Shown: in pieces, positions 42,495 through 50,490 of the stretch
How the letters are laid out: the number at the start of each line of letters is the position of its first letter
Numbering within the stretch: position 1 is the first letter of the stretch
Source: Candidatus Saccharimonadales bacterium
GTDB taxonomy: Bacteria > Patescibacteriota > Saccharimonadia > Saccharimonadales > UBA4665
Length of the DNA stretch: 64,000 nt
NCBI GenBank assembly: GCA_036388415.1
Contig: DASVRW010000002.1
Location: 603,396 to 667,395, forward strand
Reading direction: 5' to 3'
Notes under the pieces: generated by a model
Told to the model about the DNA's origin: nothing
What the model saw: the letters and a program-made list of their open reading frames with translations, nothing else
Database searches by the model: none
Translations under genes and position numbers: made by a program

Positions 42495-43811
42495 CTATTT
42501 TGCACCTTTCAGGTCGTTAAGAGCCTCGACACCAGGCAGTTTGCGGCCGGCCATCAGTTCCAGGCTGGCGCCGCCACCAGTCGAGACATGTCCGAAAGCC
42601 TGCACCAGCCCACGGTTTTGTACATATCCGACAGTATCACCGCCGCCAACCAGACTAAACGGCTTTGTTGAACCATTACCAAATTGTCCAAGCATTGCCT
42701 CCATGATCAGGTTCGTGCCGTGGGCATACGGACCAATTGGCCCCTGCAGTCCCCTGGTCTCGGTAACACCCATTGTTCCGTTCCAAACCACCGTTTCAGC
42801 CAGCTGCAAGGCGCCAGCAATAAAGGCGCCGGTAAACGGCCCGATATCCAAGATCATTTCGTGCTCAGCGATAGAACCGCTACTCACTGGCGCCCGCTTC
42901 GGGTAATGTTCTATGTCGGCAATAACGTGTGCACTCCAGTCAACGATGCGGGTCGACGCGGCCGGGTCAATCTTGCTGGCTACCACCCCGTCCTGAGGTA
43001 CATAGAATACAAACTTGCGCTTGGCGGCTTCTTTTTGGGCTTTGGCTATAATGTCTTTGGCTACGCCTATTTCGTCACTGTCCACCAGGCTGGCCGCCAC
43101 ATCTATGCCTTGCGCTTTGAGAAATGTATTAGCCATCGCACCACCAACTGCCACAAAATCAGCAATCTCAATAAAGCGGTGCAGTATGTCTATTTTGTCG
43201 GCAATCTTGGCACCGCCAATGACAGCCGCCAGTGGCCGCTCAGGATTCTGCATAACACGGGTGATCGTGCCGACTTCACGCTCCAACAGCAGCCCGGACA
43301 CGCTAGGGAGATATTGCGTCACGCCCGCGGTGCTGGCGTGCGCCCGGTGCACAACCCCAAACCCGTCCTGCACAAATACATCGGCGATACTGGCCAACTG
43401 CTTGGCAAATTCTGCATCATTGGCTTCTTCTTCAGCATAAAACCGCAGGTTATCAAGTAGTAGTACCGTACCCGGTTTTGCCGTCTGTACAGCTTTTGTG
43501 ACTTTCGGACCAATACAGTCCGGTACGAACTGTACGTTGGTATTCAATAGTTCTTGCAGCCGTTTAGCTACCGGCAAGAGACTAAAGGCGTCATCGTGTT
43601 TGCTCTTTGGCCGTCCAAGATGCGAACATATAACGACTTTCGCGCCGTGCTCCAGCAGATATTGCACTGTCGGCAGGGATTGCTGTATGCGGTAATCATC
43701 TGTGATAGTTCCGTTTTCGAGCGGCACGTTATAATCAGCGCGCAGCAGCACTGTCTTATTCTGCAGCTGGATATCCCGGATTGTCTGCTTTGTAAACAAA
43801 TTGTCAGTCAT
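42495..43811 (-). CDS. pgk: Phosphoglycerate kinase
   Basis: A 438-residue glycolytic kinase that makes ATP from 1,3-bisphosphoglycerate. Motifs are LLRADYNVPLENG (about 20-32), ICSHLGRPK, LLLDNLRFYAEEEAND, AAVIGGAKIADKI, and the C-terminal SLVGGGDTVGYV nucleotide loop. The ATG at 43811 has AGGTGGG eight bases upstream; a GTG 12 bases further up is less likely. It is longer than the usual 390-400 residues by insertions in the C-domain. It lies between pyk and tpiA in one strand-wise block. Confidence 0.95.
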   Translation of the reverse strand: MTDNLFTKQTIRDIQLQNKTVLLRADYNVPLENGTITDDYRIQQSLPTVQYLLEHGAKVVICSHLGRPKSKHDDAFSLLPVAKRLQELLNTNVQFVPDCIGPKVTKAVQTAKPGTVLLLDNLRFYAEEEANDAEFAKQLASIADVFVQDGFGVVHRAHASTAGVTQYLPSVSGLLLEREVGTITRVMQNPERPLAAVIGGAKIADKIDILHRFIEIADFVAVGGAMANTFLKAQGIDVAASLVDSDEIGVAKDIIAKAQKEAAKRKFVFYVPQDGVVASKIDPAASTRIVDWSAHVIADIEHYPKRAPVSSGSIAEHEMILDIGPFTGAFIAGALQLAETVVWNGTMGVTETRGLQGPIGPYAHGTNLIMEAMLGQFGNGSTKPFSLVGGGDTVGYVQNRGLVQAFGHVSTGGGASLELMAGRKLPGVEALNDLKGAK

Positions 43812-43874
43812 ATCACATCCCACCTATGCGTTTATGCTAATTCTACTCCAAAAGCCGGTTACTGCCTAGCTCGG

Positions 43875-45314
43875 CTATTCAAGGACCCGGACTTTTATCG
43901 TGTCAGTCGCACCGGCCAGTCCTGGATACTGTCCGGAAACGGTGATAACGACGTCACCTTTGCTCAGCACTTTATTTTGCCCCAGCCAGCTCGTCAGCTT
44001 ATCGGCTGCCTTGGCGTCTACCGGCCGCAGGTAGCTTTTGACACCGTAGAGCAGCGTCAGTTGCTGCAGGGTGCGAATATCACTAGTGACGGCTATCTGG
44101 ATGATACTTGGGCGGCGCGACGATATCTGCAGTGCCGTTGCACCGGTGCGGGTCTCGGCGACGATCGCCCGGGCCTGGATACTGCTGGCAAGGCTAATTA
44201 TCGCCCTTGAGATCGAACCGGAGCGGCTATGGTCTTCGTACTCCGGATACGTCACTTTCAGTGGCATATTGTCTTCAGTGTAGCGAATCACCCGCTTCAT
44301 AACCTGCACCGCTTCAATCGGGTATTTACCGGCGGCCGTCTCTTCGCTGAGCATCACGCAATCCGCACCGAGGAATACTGCCGTTGCCACGTCCGACACT
44401 TCTGCCCTGGTCGGTTCCGGCATTTCGGTCATACTGACTAGCATCTGCGTCGCGACAATCGTCGGTTTGCCGAAGCGCAGTCCCATACCAATGATCTTGC
44501 GCTGCACCACAGGGACTGATTCAGCTGGCGTTTCGTATGCCAGGTCACCGCGAGCTATCATCGCCATATCGGTTGCTTCCATAATCTCTTCCAGGTTCTC
44601 GACTGCTGCCTGCGTCTCAATCTTGACGATCACTTTAGCATTAAAGCCAAGGTTTTTCATGCGGCGGCGCAGGTCATGCACATCGTCAGCTGTCTGGACG
44701 AAGCTCAGCGCCACATAGTCGATATCCTGCTTGGAGCCGAAGGCTAGATCAGCTTTGTCTTTGGTCGTAAAGATATCGCCGCCAAAGTCGGTGTCGGGCA
44801 GGTTCATGCCCTTTCGCTTCAGGAAGAGCCCGTCGTTCTCAATTTTGGCATAGACGATGCCGTCTTTGACGCTGGATATATTCGATTTTATTCGACCGTC
44901 ATATATGTACAACCGTTCGCCGCGCTTGACCTTTTTACTTAGGTCATACTGAATCGGTACGATGCCGTCTTTCAAGTCGGCGGCACTCGGATTGTACTTG
45001 AAGCGGACTGTTTGGCCTTTGGTCACATTGATAAAGCCGTCAAAATCACCGAGTCGCACCTTGGGGCCCTGCAGATCCTGTATGATGGCGACCGGCTTGC
45101 CGAGTTCCTTAGAAGCTTTGCGAATCCAGGTAATGCGCCGGGCGTGCTCTTCGTGCTCACCGTGGCTGAAATTCAGCCGGAGGCCATTGGCGCCGCTTTT
45201 GATAAGCTCCCGAATGGTTTCATAATCATCAGACGCCGGACCGACCGTAGCCACAATTTTCGTTCGTTTATAATCGTCCAGCGAGACTGCTGGAACTGTT
45301 TCAGTAAATTTCAT
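43875..45314 (-). CDS. pyk: Pyruvate kinase
   Basis: A 479-residue enzyme that makes pyruvate and ATP from phosphoenolpyruvate. Features are KIVATVGPASDDYETI, RLNFSHGEHEEH (about 45-56), MIARGDLAYETP (about 256-267), and the signature ATQMLVSMTEMPEPTRAEVSDVATAV. The C-terminal domain (VAETRTGATALQISSRRPS onward) is complete. AAGGT precedes the ATG. It is first in the pyk-pgk-tpiA run; together these are the ATP-producing lower glycolysis steps. Confidence 0.96.
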   Translation of the reverse strand: MKFTETVPAVSLDDYKRTKIVATVGPASDDYETIRELIKSGANGLRLNFSHGEHEEHARRITWIRKASKELGKPVAIIQDLQGPKVRLGDFDGFINVTKGQTVRFKYNPSAADLKDGIVPIQYDLSKKVKRGERLYIYDGRIKSNISSVKDGIVYAKIENDGLFLKRKGMNLPDTDFGGDIFTTKDKADLAFGSKQDIDYVALSFVQTADDVHDLRRRMKNLGFNAKVIVKIETQAAVENLEEIMEATDMAMIARGDLAYETPAESVPVVQRKIIGMGLRFGKPTIVATQMLVSMTEMPEPTRAEVSDVATAVFLGADCVMLSEETAAGKYPIEAVQVMKRVIRYTEDNMPLKVTYPEYEDHSRSGSISRAIISLASSIQARAIVAETRTGATALQISSRRPSIIQIAVTSDIRTLQQLTLLYGVKSYLRPVDAKAADKLTSWLGQNKVLSKGDVVITVSGQYPGLAGATDTIKVRVLE

Positions 45315-45428
45315 ATCGCTACCTTTACGTTGTTTAGAAGTTATCTCGCTTGTGCTTAAACTCTACTGTTTAGTATAAACCTTGAACTTATAATGTACAT
45401 ATAATCGTATACGTATCAAATTATTTAT

Positions 45429-45456
45429 TTTACAAAATTCTAATCGGGTGTATGAT
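45429..45456 (+). promoter_or_regulatory. Promoter of the L,D-transpeptidase gene
   Basis: TTTACA (45429-45434), 16 bases, TATGAT (45451-45456), about 28 bases before the ATG at 45485. AGGGAG serves as ribosome site. Confidence 0.7.
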
Positions 45457-45484
45457 AGCAACACAAATTCAGGGAGCGCACACT

Positions 45485-46258
45485 ATGACTGTCAATATAG
45501 CTATTACTCGTATCAAGCTTTTTATCGCAGCATTTATCATAGCGACCATGGCAGCGACACAATTGCTGACCGCACAGGCATCAGCCGCCTCGGCAAATGT
45601 GAAGACGGCTCAAGACATACTGACAAAATTCACTATTCCCGTCGGAACAGCTGATGGTGTATTCGGTGCCCAGACAGCCCGCGGACTATGCGCCTACCGT
45701 TATATTGCCGGCATGACGACCAGCCGCAGCAATGTTTCCACCAGCTTCATGACCAGCCTCAATTCATTCAATTCTAAGTACAAGTCCCTGGCACAAGTTC
45801 CAGCACCAGCCAAGGGCGGCAATACAACCTACCTGGTGGTCGAGAAAAAATGTCAGGTTATGTTCTACGTGCAAAACGGCCGCTATGTTAAAGTTCTTCC
45901 TGTTTCTACCGGTATACAAGGCCACCGTACGCCGAACGGCAGCTTTTTGCTAGGGAACACCAACCGCGGTTGGAGCTGTAGCAACCTTTACGAAGGCTCC
46001 TGCAGAACACAGACATCTGGCAGATTCGCCAGCGTCAAACAAACAACAGGCAAATTCGCTGGTAAAAGCAATTACGGCAACATGTACAATAAACGCTTCT
46101 TCAAGAGCGGTGGTTACTTTATCCATGGATCGACTTCCGTACCGACCTCTCCTGCCAGTCACGGCTGTATCCGTGTCACCGTCGCTGCTTCCGATTGGAT
46201 GTACGATAATGTCGGCAACAACGGCGCCGTTCGGCTCTATGTCGTCAACGAATATTAA
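45485..46258 (+). CDS. Secreted L,D-transpeptidase (YkuD)
   Basis: A 257-residue cell-wall cross-linking enzyme. A signal peptide (LFIAAFIIATMAATQLLTAQASAAS) precedes a peptidoglycan-binding-like segment (DGVFGAQTARGLCAYRY). The YkuD domain (TTYLVVEKKCQVMFYVQNGRY onward) ends with FIHGSTS...SHGCIRV, with catalytic Cys in HGC and the upstream His. It links or trims peptidoglycan with a sulfhydryl mechanism. I start at ATG 45485, which follows AGGGAG; the open frame extends 33 bases upstream. Confidence 0.93.
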   Translation: MTVNIAITRIKLFIAAFIIATMAATQLLTAQASAASANVKTAQDILTKFTIPVGTADGVFGAQTARGLCAYRYIAGMTTSRSNVSTSFMTSLNSFNSKYKSLAQVPAPAKGGNTTYLVVEKKCQVMFYVQNGRYVKVLPVSTGIQGHRTPNGSFLLGNTNRGWSCSNLYEGSCRTQTSGRFASVKQTTGKFAGKSNYGNMYNKRFFKSGGYFIHGSTSVPTSPASHGCIRVTVAASDWMYDNVGNNGAVRLYVVNEY

Positions 46259-46315
46259 ACATAGATTTCCGATACGTAACTTAGCTCGAACACATCACCT
46301 TTCATAATCTAAGCA

Positions 46316-46346
46316 ATCCAGCGGTCCGCACGGTCGCTGGATTTTT
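46316..46346 (+). terminator. Intrinsic terminator after L,D-transpeptidase
   Basis: ATCCAGCG and CGCTGGAT form an eight-base stem around 11 bases, followed by T5. Confidence 0.92.
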
Positions 46347-46581
46347 GTTATACCTGCTTCGAACACGCTTCAAAAAATTTATTAAATCATTGAATCAACT
46401 GTATAGCATAAGCTTTTTGACCGTATGTACAACTTGTATTACTACGGCTTCATTGATACTATCAAAAGGTTGCACTTCTGCCACTTGCTCGCAGCCAAAA
46501 CGAAATCGAACAGCAGAACAGCATAGCGCCCGAGTGGACACCGTAGCGGGTGAGGCAACAATTATAAGTGAATGGAGGGAT

Positions 46582-47814
46582 ATGGGTAGTCGGTTTATTA
46601 TTATGCGCGGCCGGAACATTTTGCGGAGCGCGCGTCTGCTCGCAGCCGCCTTTGTCATACTTAGTGTTGTCAACATGGCAGCTCCGGCATCAGCTGCAAT
46701 CAACTATAATGCTGAGATCAAACGGCTTGAAGCCGAAAAGTCATCAAACGCTTCGTCACGTGCCGCACTCGAAGATACGGCTCTGACGCTCGAACAAAAG
46801 ATTAGCAATTTACAGACTACTATCACATCACTTGATGCTCAAATCCGAACTAACCAGGCATCACAGGCTGATCTTACCGCTAAAATTCTCCAGACGACCC
46901 GCCAGATTCAAGAGGAACAAGCAGCCCTCGGCAAGCTCATTCGTCAAATGTATATCGATAACGATATCAGCATGCTGGAAAAGATGGCTTCCAGTAAAAA
47001 CATGAGCGATTACGTCGAAAAAGAAGAATACGCCCGCTCTATGCAAACCCAGATCAAGCAAACAATCGACCGTATCAATGCACTGAAGAAACAACAGGAA
47101 AGTCAGAAAGTACTTGTCGACAAGCTCGTCGCCGACAACAAAGCGATGCAGGTGCAGGTTACTGCCGAAAAGCAAGAAGTCACAACACTCCTGGCCATGA
47201 ACCAACAACAACAATCCGCCTACACCCAGAGCATCACCACAGCCAGCACCCAGATAAACAGTTTGGAGCGCGAACAAGCCGAAGAAAACCTGCGTTTTCA
47301 ACGTGAACAAGCCGCTCTAGCCGAAGCCGCCCGCAGGAAAGCCGCCGCAAATCCACCTGCTGCCACCGGCAATAACTCCGCAGCAGCTCAGCAGGCACCT
47401 CAGGCTGCCACTCCCTCGTCGAGTGGTCGTGCCGTCAATGGCCGTGCCTATCCATATGCCAATGCACCATTCCCAAATGAAACATCTGACTCCTGGGGTA
47501 TGTATCAGCGCCAATGTGTCTCCTACACCGCCTGGGCTGTCGCTACCTCCGGACGCCACATGCCATATTGGGGCGGACGCGGCAATGCCAAGCAATGGGA
47601 CGATAATGCCCGCGCAGCCGGCATACCCGTCGACCGCAACCCCCGTTCCGGTGACGTCGCCGTCAGCAACCGCGGCACCTACGGCCACGTAATGTACGTC
47701 GAAAGCGTCAACGGCGACGGCTCAATCAACATCAGCCAATACAACGCCGCCTGGGATGGCCGCTACAGCGAAGCCCGCATATTCCCTGGCGACCTCGTGT
47801 TTATACACTTCTAA
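46582..47814 (+). CDS. Secreted PcsB-like coiled-coil CHAP peptidoglycan hydrolase
   Basis: A 410-residue secreted hydrolase. A signal peptide (ILRSARLLAAAFVILSVVNMAAPASAA) is followed by a long coiled coil (about residues 40-245, with LIRQMYIDNDISMLEKMASS in the middle, as in PcsB/RipC regulators), an Ala/Pro/Gln linker, and a C-terminal CHAP domain. In that domain QCVSYTAWAV holds the catalytic Cys and GTYGHVMYVESV the His. Such proteins split daughter cells under FtsEX-type control. I start at ATG 46582, just after GGAGGG; an open frame of 79 more codons upstream has no signal-like features. Confidence 0.88.
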   Translation: MGSRFIIMRGRNILRSARLLAAAFVILSVVNMAAPASAAINYNAEIKRLEAEKSSNASSRAALEDTALTLEQKISNLQTTITSLDAQIRTNQASQADLTAKILQTTRQIQEEQAALGKLIRQMYIDNDISMLEKMASSKNMSDYVEKEEYARSMQTQIKQTIDRINALKKQQESQKVLVDKLVADNKAMQVQVTAEKQEVTTLLAMNQQQQSAYTQSITTASTQINSLEREQAEENLRFQREQAALAEAARRKAAANPPAATGNNSAAAQQAPQAATPSSSGRAVNGRAYPYANAPFPNETSDSWGMYQRQCVSYTAWAVATSGRHMPYWGGRGNAKQWDDNARAAGIPVDRNPRSGDVAVSNRGTYGHVMYVESVNGDGSINISQYNAAWDGRYSEARIFPGDLVFIHF

Positions 47815-47950
47815 GGCCTCATACTGAACATCTCAGCTAGCTCGTAGCTATAGCGCTACTAATACCTGCCCAACGTGCAGCAATGCGATTTGCAAATAAC
47901 ACATACCATTAAGAAAGTTCAGTCTTCGAAACATCAGTCCTTAAAAATAA

Positions 47951-47975
47951 AAAACTTCCCAAATCGGGAAGCTTT
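47951..47975 (-). terminator. Terminator beside tRNA-Glu tail-like repeat
   Basis: CTTCCC-AAATC-GGGAAG flanked by A-rich sequence on the left and CTTTT on the right. On the minus strand it follows the CCA-like end at 47988 by about 17 bases, as would a displaced tRNA terminator. Confidence 0.75.
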
Positions 47976-47987
47976 TAGTCACATAAT

Positions 47988-47997
47988 TTGGTGACCC
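47988..47997 (-). repeat. tRNA-Glu tail-like att scar
   Basis: TTGGTGACCC is an exact ten-base copy of the 3' end of tRNA-Glu at 48546-48555. The two copies are 558 bases apart, in the same orientation, and enclose only the NUDIX gene. Confidence 0.65.
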
Positions 47998-48053
47998 ACA
48001 TCAAAATAAATTGGCACGAATTGGTTGAGGAACTAGTTCGATGGAATGAGATT

Positions 48054-48497
48054 CTATCGGGATTCAACACGACTCATCGCATCGTATATCCAGTCGACTC
48101 GTAGCTTATTGTCCTCTTTCATTGCTGTGATTTCATCGAAACTGAACCATTTTGCATCAAGGATTTCATCTGGCTGAACTTTCAGCTCACCCCCGATAAT
48201 CGTAGCGACGAAAGCATGCCGGACAGGCGATTCAATGGTCTCGTGATAGATACCAATCTTGTCTCCAAGCTCGACATCATAACCTGTCTCTTCCTTGGCT
48301 TCTCGAACCGCCGCAGCTTCAATAGACTCGCCTTTGTCTACATGTCCTGCCGGGAGATTCCATAACCCATATACTTTTGGCTGCTTTTCCTGAACCAGCA
48401 GATACTTGCCATCATCACGGCGTACAACGCAGCCAGCAACTACTCTCGACCATGCTATACTCGCTTCCCATTCTTCTGTATTCATATAGGTAATCAT
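48054..48497 (-). CDS. NUDIX hydrolase on a tRNA-Glu-bounded cassette
   Basis: A 147-residue NUDIX enzyme. The box is AGHVDKGESIEAAAVREAKEETGY at about residues 50-73; WNLPAG precedes it. It resembles ADP-ribose pyrophosphatase or MutT-like proteins; the substrate is unknown. The gene is the only one between tRNA-Glu (48547-48621) and a copy of that tRNA's 3' end at 47988, which suggests it moved in as a single-gene cassette. Confidence 0.88.
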   Translation of the reverse strand: MITYMNTEEWEASIAWSRVVAGCVVRRDDGKYLLVQEKQPKVYGLWNLPAGHVDKGESIEAAAVREAKEETGYDVELGDKIGIYHETIESPVRHAFVATIIGGELKVQPDEILDAKWFSFDEITAMKEDNKLRVDWIYDAMSRVESR

Positions 48498-48545
48498 ATC
48501 AGAAATAAAAATAACCCCAGATGAATGGAGTTATTATTCTTATGC

Positions 48546-48555
48546 TTGGTGACCC
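48546..48555 (-). repeat. tRNA-Glu 3' end, attachment core
   Basis: TTGGTGACCC, containing the tRNA CCA end, matches 47988-47997 exactly. Confidence 0.65.
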
Positions 48556-48621
48556 CAAGGAGAGTCGAACTCCTCTTGCCGGGATGAAAACCCGATGTCC
48601 TAACCGATAGACGATGGGGCC
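48547..48621 (-). tRNA. tRNA-Glu(TTC)
   Basis: A 75-base cloverleaf with encoded CCA. The anticodon stem TCGGG/CCCGG encloses TTTTCAT (anticodon TTC). The T-loop TTCGACT is normal. Its 3' ten bases recur at 47988. Confidence 0.95.
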
Positions 48622-49139
48622 ATGTTCTGAATATAAGTGAGTCGTACAAACTATTGGGCTATTACTTGTATGTTTTATAGCACAAATACAGCCACTAACA
48701 CCGGAAAATTGTAGCATAACAGAGACAATTTTACAAATCGACTATAGCATGTAGCTACATTGCAAATACTAAACAGCGATTTTTGAGCAAATCGCAAATT
48801 ACATAATAGATTTTCTTTCGAGCGGCCAGTCAGGGCTTTTGAAACTGTCTGGATTTTAGCACAAAGACACGCTATAAGCTAGAGCTTATCCACAGGACGC
48901 CTGAAACTGCCCTGATGCCACTCAGTTATTAGCATGGACTGGAGTACAAAATCCAAATCGAATCATGACAAAACACATACATAAATGGGGGGGGTAAAGC
49001 GAGGGTGAACATAAAACATGGAGAGTGGTGTGACGTTGCCGTCTTATCAATCAACTGCATTGATTACTCATCCTGTGCCTGTTCACTCCTCGCTTGTCGT
49101 ACTACATTCGTACTGTTCGCTGTCTGAACGACATAACCA
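48622..49139. other. Intergenic region, no gene seen
   Basis: This stretch of about 520 bases shows no convincing coding frame. It contains a GCGATTT/AAATCGC hairpin near 48777-48796, one perfect DnaA-box 9-mer (TTATCCACA, 48886-48894) and a run of eight Gs near 48988. The right part is GC-richer and leads into the hairpin behind the gene at 49219. Confidence 0.5.
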
Positions 49140-49214
49140 CGAGGGGTCCGGGACTAGATAGCCGAAGCTACACTGCATCGCTGGATGCGACACACCAGTC
49201 CCGGAACCACCTCG
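49140..49214. other. Imperfect 16-bp hairpin at the end of the membrane-protein gene
   Basis: CGAGG, GGT and CCGGGACT pair with AGTCCCGG, ACC and CCTCG, with single A bulges, around a 41-base loop. The loop itself holds GCATC/GATGC and TAGC/GCTA pairs. It begins four bases after the stop codon (minus strand) and lacks a T-run, like the hairpin at 32572. Confidence 0.65.
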
Positions 49215-49218
49215 ATGA

Positions 49219-50013
49219 TTAGTTGCCTGCGACTGCGATGTGCTGCGATGCGCCCACTTGACGACCGTAGACGTCAGTGCCGTAGACCTCGGGCTCGTAC
49301 TGACCGGGGTCAGTATAGGTGTAAGAGCCGATCGGGTCTTCGTCTGTCAGACGCAAAGTTTTTGCGCTGATGTCTTTCGTGAGTACCTCGTACGTCATGT
49401 CGTCACCGATTGAATCCGAGACATCGAACGTAACCGTCAGACCACCTTCGACAGCGATAGCGCTGAAGATGACCTTCGGCCATGGGTAGTCCTTCAGACA
49501 CTCTGGGTGGCTTCCCAGGGCAATCAGCTCCTTCTTCAGCTCGGCATCAGTCGAACGGACAGTCCGCTCAGCCTTGAGGGCTGCCTCGGTGCCATCAGGC
49601 GTGTAGGACTGCGCGGTACGTGCTGCTTGGTCGGTTTGCTTGGCCTTCCCGACGGCTTGCACAAACGGCTTGCAGTACTCCTGCGTGTTCGTCGTTGCTG
49701 GAGCTGTCGACTCATCACGAGACCCGCGGGACACACCAAGCCAGATGAGTGAAAGCAGACACACGACCACGAGCATGATCATGAGCGTACGCGTCAATTT
49801 CGGCCATTTACCGAACACAACACAGATGGCCGCGACGATCCAGATCAGCCATAGCCATGACTGGAAGGGTGGCGTGATCGAAAACAGCCGGGTCACCAGG
49901 TACATGAGCGGGAAGCCCAGCAGCTTAATCAACGATGGCCATGTGGCCAACCAGATAGCTACGGCCGTCACGAGAGCGATCACGATGATCTGCCAGAGAG
50001 CGAATCCAAACAT
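49219..50013 (-). CDS. Membrane protein with exported C-terminal domain
   Basis: A 264-residue protein with four hydrophobic helices in the first 110 residues (FALWQIIVIALVTAVAIWLATW; IKLLGFPLMYLVTRLFSI; WLWLIWIVAAICVVFG; TLMIMLVVVCLLSLIWLGV). The rest is a soluble domain of about 150 residues with two cysteines and a beta-rich end (VYGRQVGASQHIAVAG). No family recognised. Bases are more GC-rich than the surroundings, as for the gene at 32630, and both have CTGAGGAG-type ribosome sites and end in long hairpins. Confidence 0.65.
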   Translation of the reverse strand: MFGFALWQIIVIALVTAVAIWLATWPSLIKLLGFPLMYLVTRLFSITPPFQSWLWLIWIVAAICVVFGKWPKLTRTLMIMLVVVCLLSLIWLGVSRGSRDESTAPATTNTQEYCKPFVQAVGKAKQTDQAARTAQSYTPDGTEAALKAERTVRSTDAELKKELIALGSHPECLKDYPWPKVIFSAIAVEGGLTVTFDVSDSIGDDMTYEVLTKDISAKTLRLTDEDPIGSYTYTDPGQYEPEVYGTDVYGRQVGASQHIAVAGN

Positions 50014-50041
50014 GACTATTCCTCCTCAGGAACAGGCTGTC

Positions 50042-50324
50042 GATTACCGGCTGGTAATCTATACATATCGCTTGTCCCAAAGGGAGCGACTTGCTACGGA
50101 CAAGTGTTATCCGCACCGAGCCGCTCCCTATCTTGGAAACGTCAAACCTAAAAGTACATATATGTAGTACGCACTGCACATAATGAGTGTTCGGAGCTAC
50201 CTACCGTGCCTATGCATCAGCGTCTCACAAACACAACAATCAGTGCAGTCCATAGTCACAGAAACATTACTTCTGCCACCCTGGACTGCACTGAAGCCTA
50301 TTTCTTGCAGCAATACTGCGTACT
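50042..50324. other. Highly structured non-coding segment
   Basis: Upstream of the gene at 49219 (minus) several perfect pairings occur. GATTACC-ggct-GGTAATC lies at 50042-50059. CTTGTCC (50071) with GGACAAG (50098) is interleaved with AGGGAGCG (50081) and CGCTCCCT (50122), which is pseudoknot topology. A 13-base arm pair lies at 50240-50252/50282-50294, inside an outer pair AGTACGCA/TGCGTACT (50166/50317). No coding frame with a ribosome site is inside. It is likely a leader RNA or a separate structured RNA; the strand is not certain. Confidence 0.55.
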
Positions 50325-50490
50325 GTCATGATTCGAATTGTAAATGAACACCCGTATTACCTGATTGTAGACTAGCCGGATAGACCATACCTACATCCTT
50401 CAGGCAACATAAAGTCATATAATAGTACAACTTACGTTGTATTTTGTCAATGATCCAAATTGTTGTTTACAGAGGTAAACTGCCGCTAAT

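Noticed and set aside
48886-48894. Perfect DnaA box TTATCCACA, possible replication origin
   Set aside because: Only one such box is present; there is no cluster, no AT-rich unwinding region of note and no dnaA or dnaN nearby.
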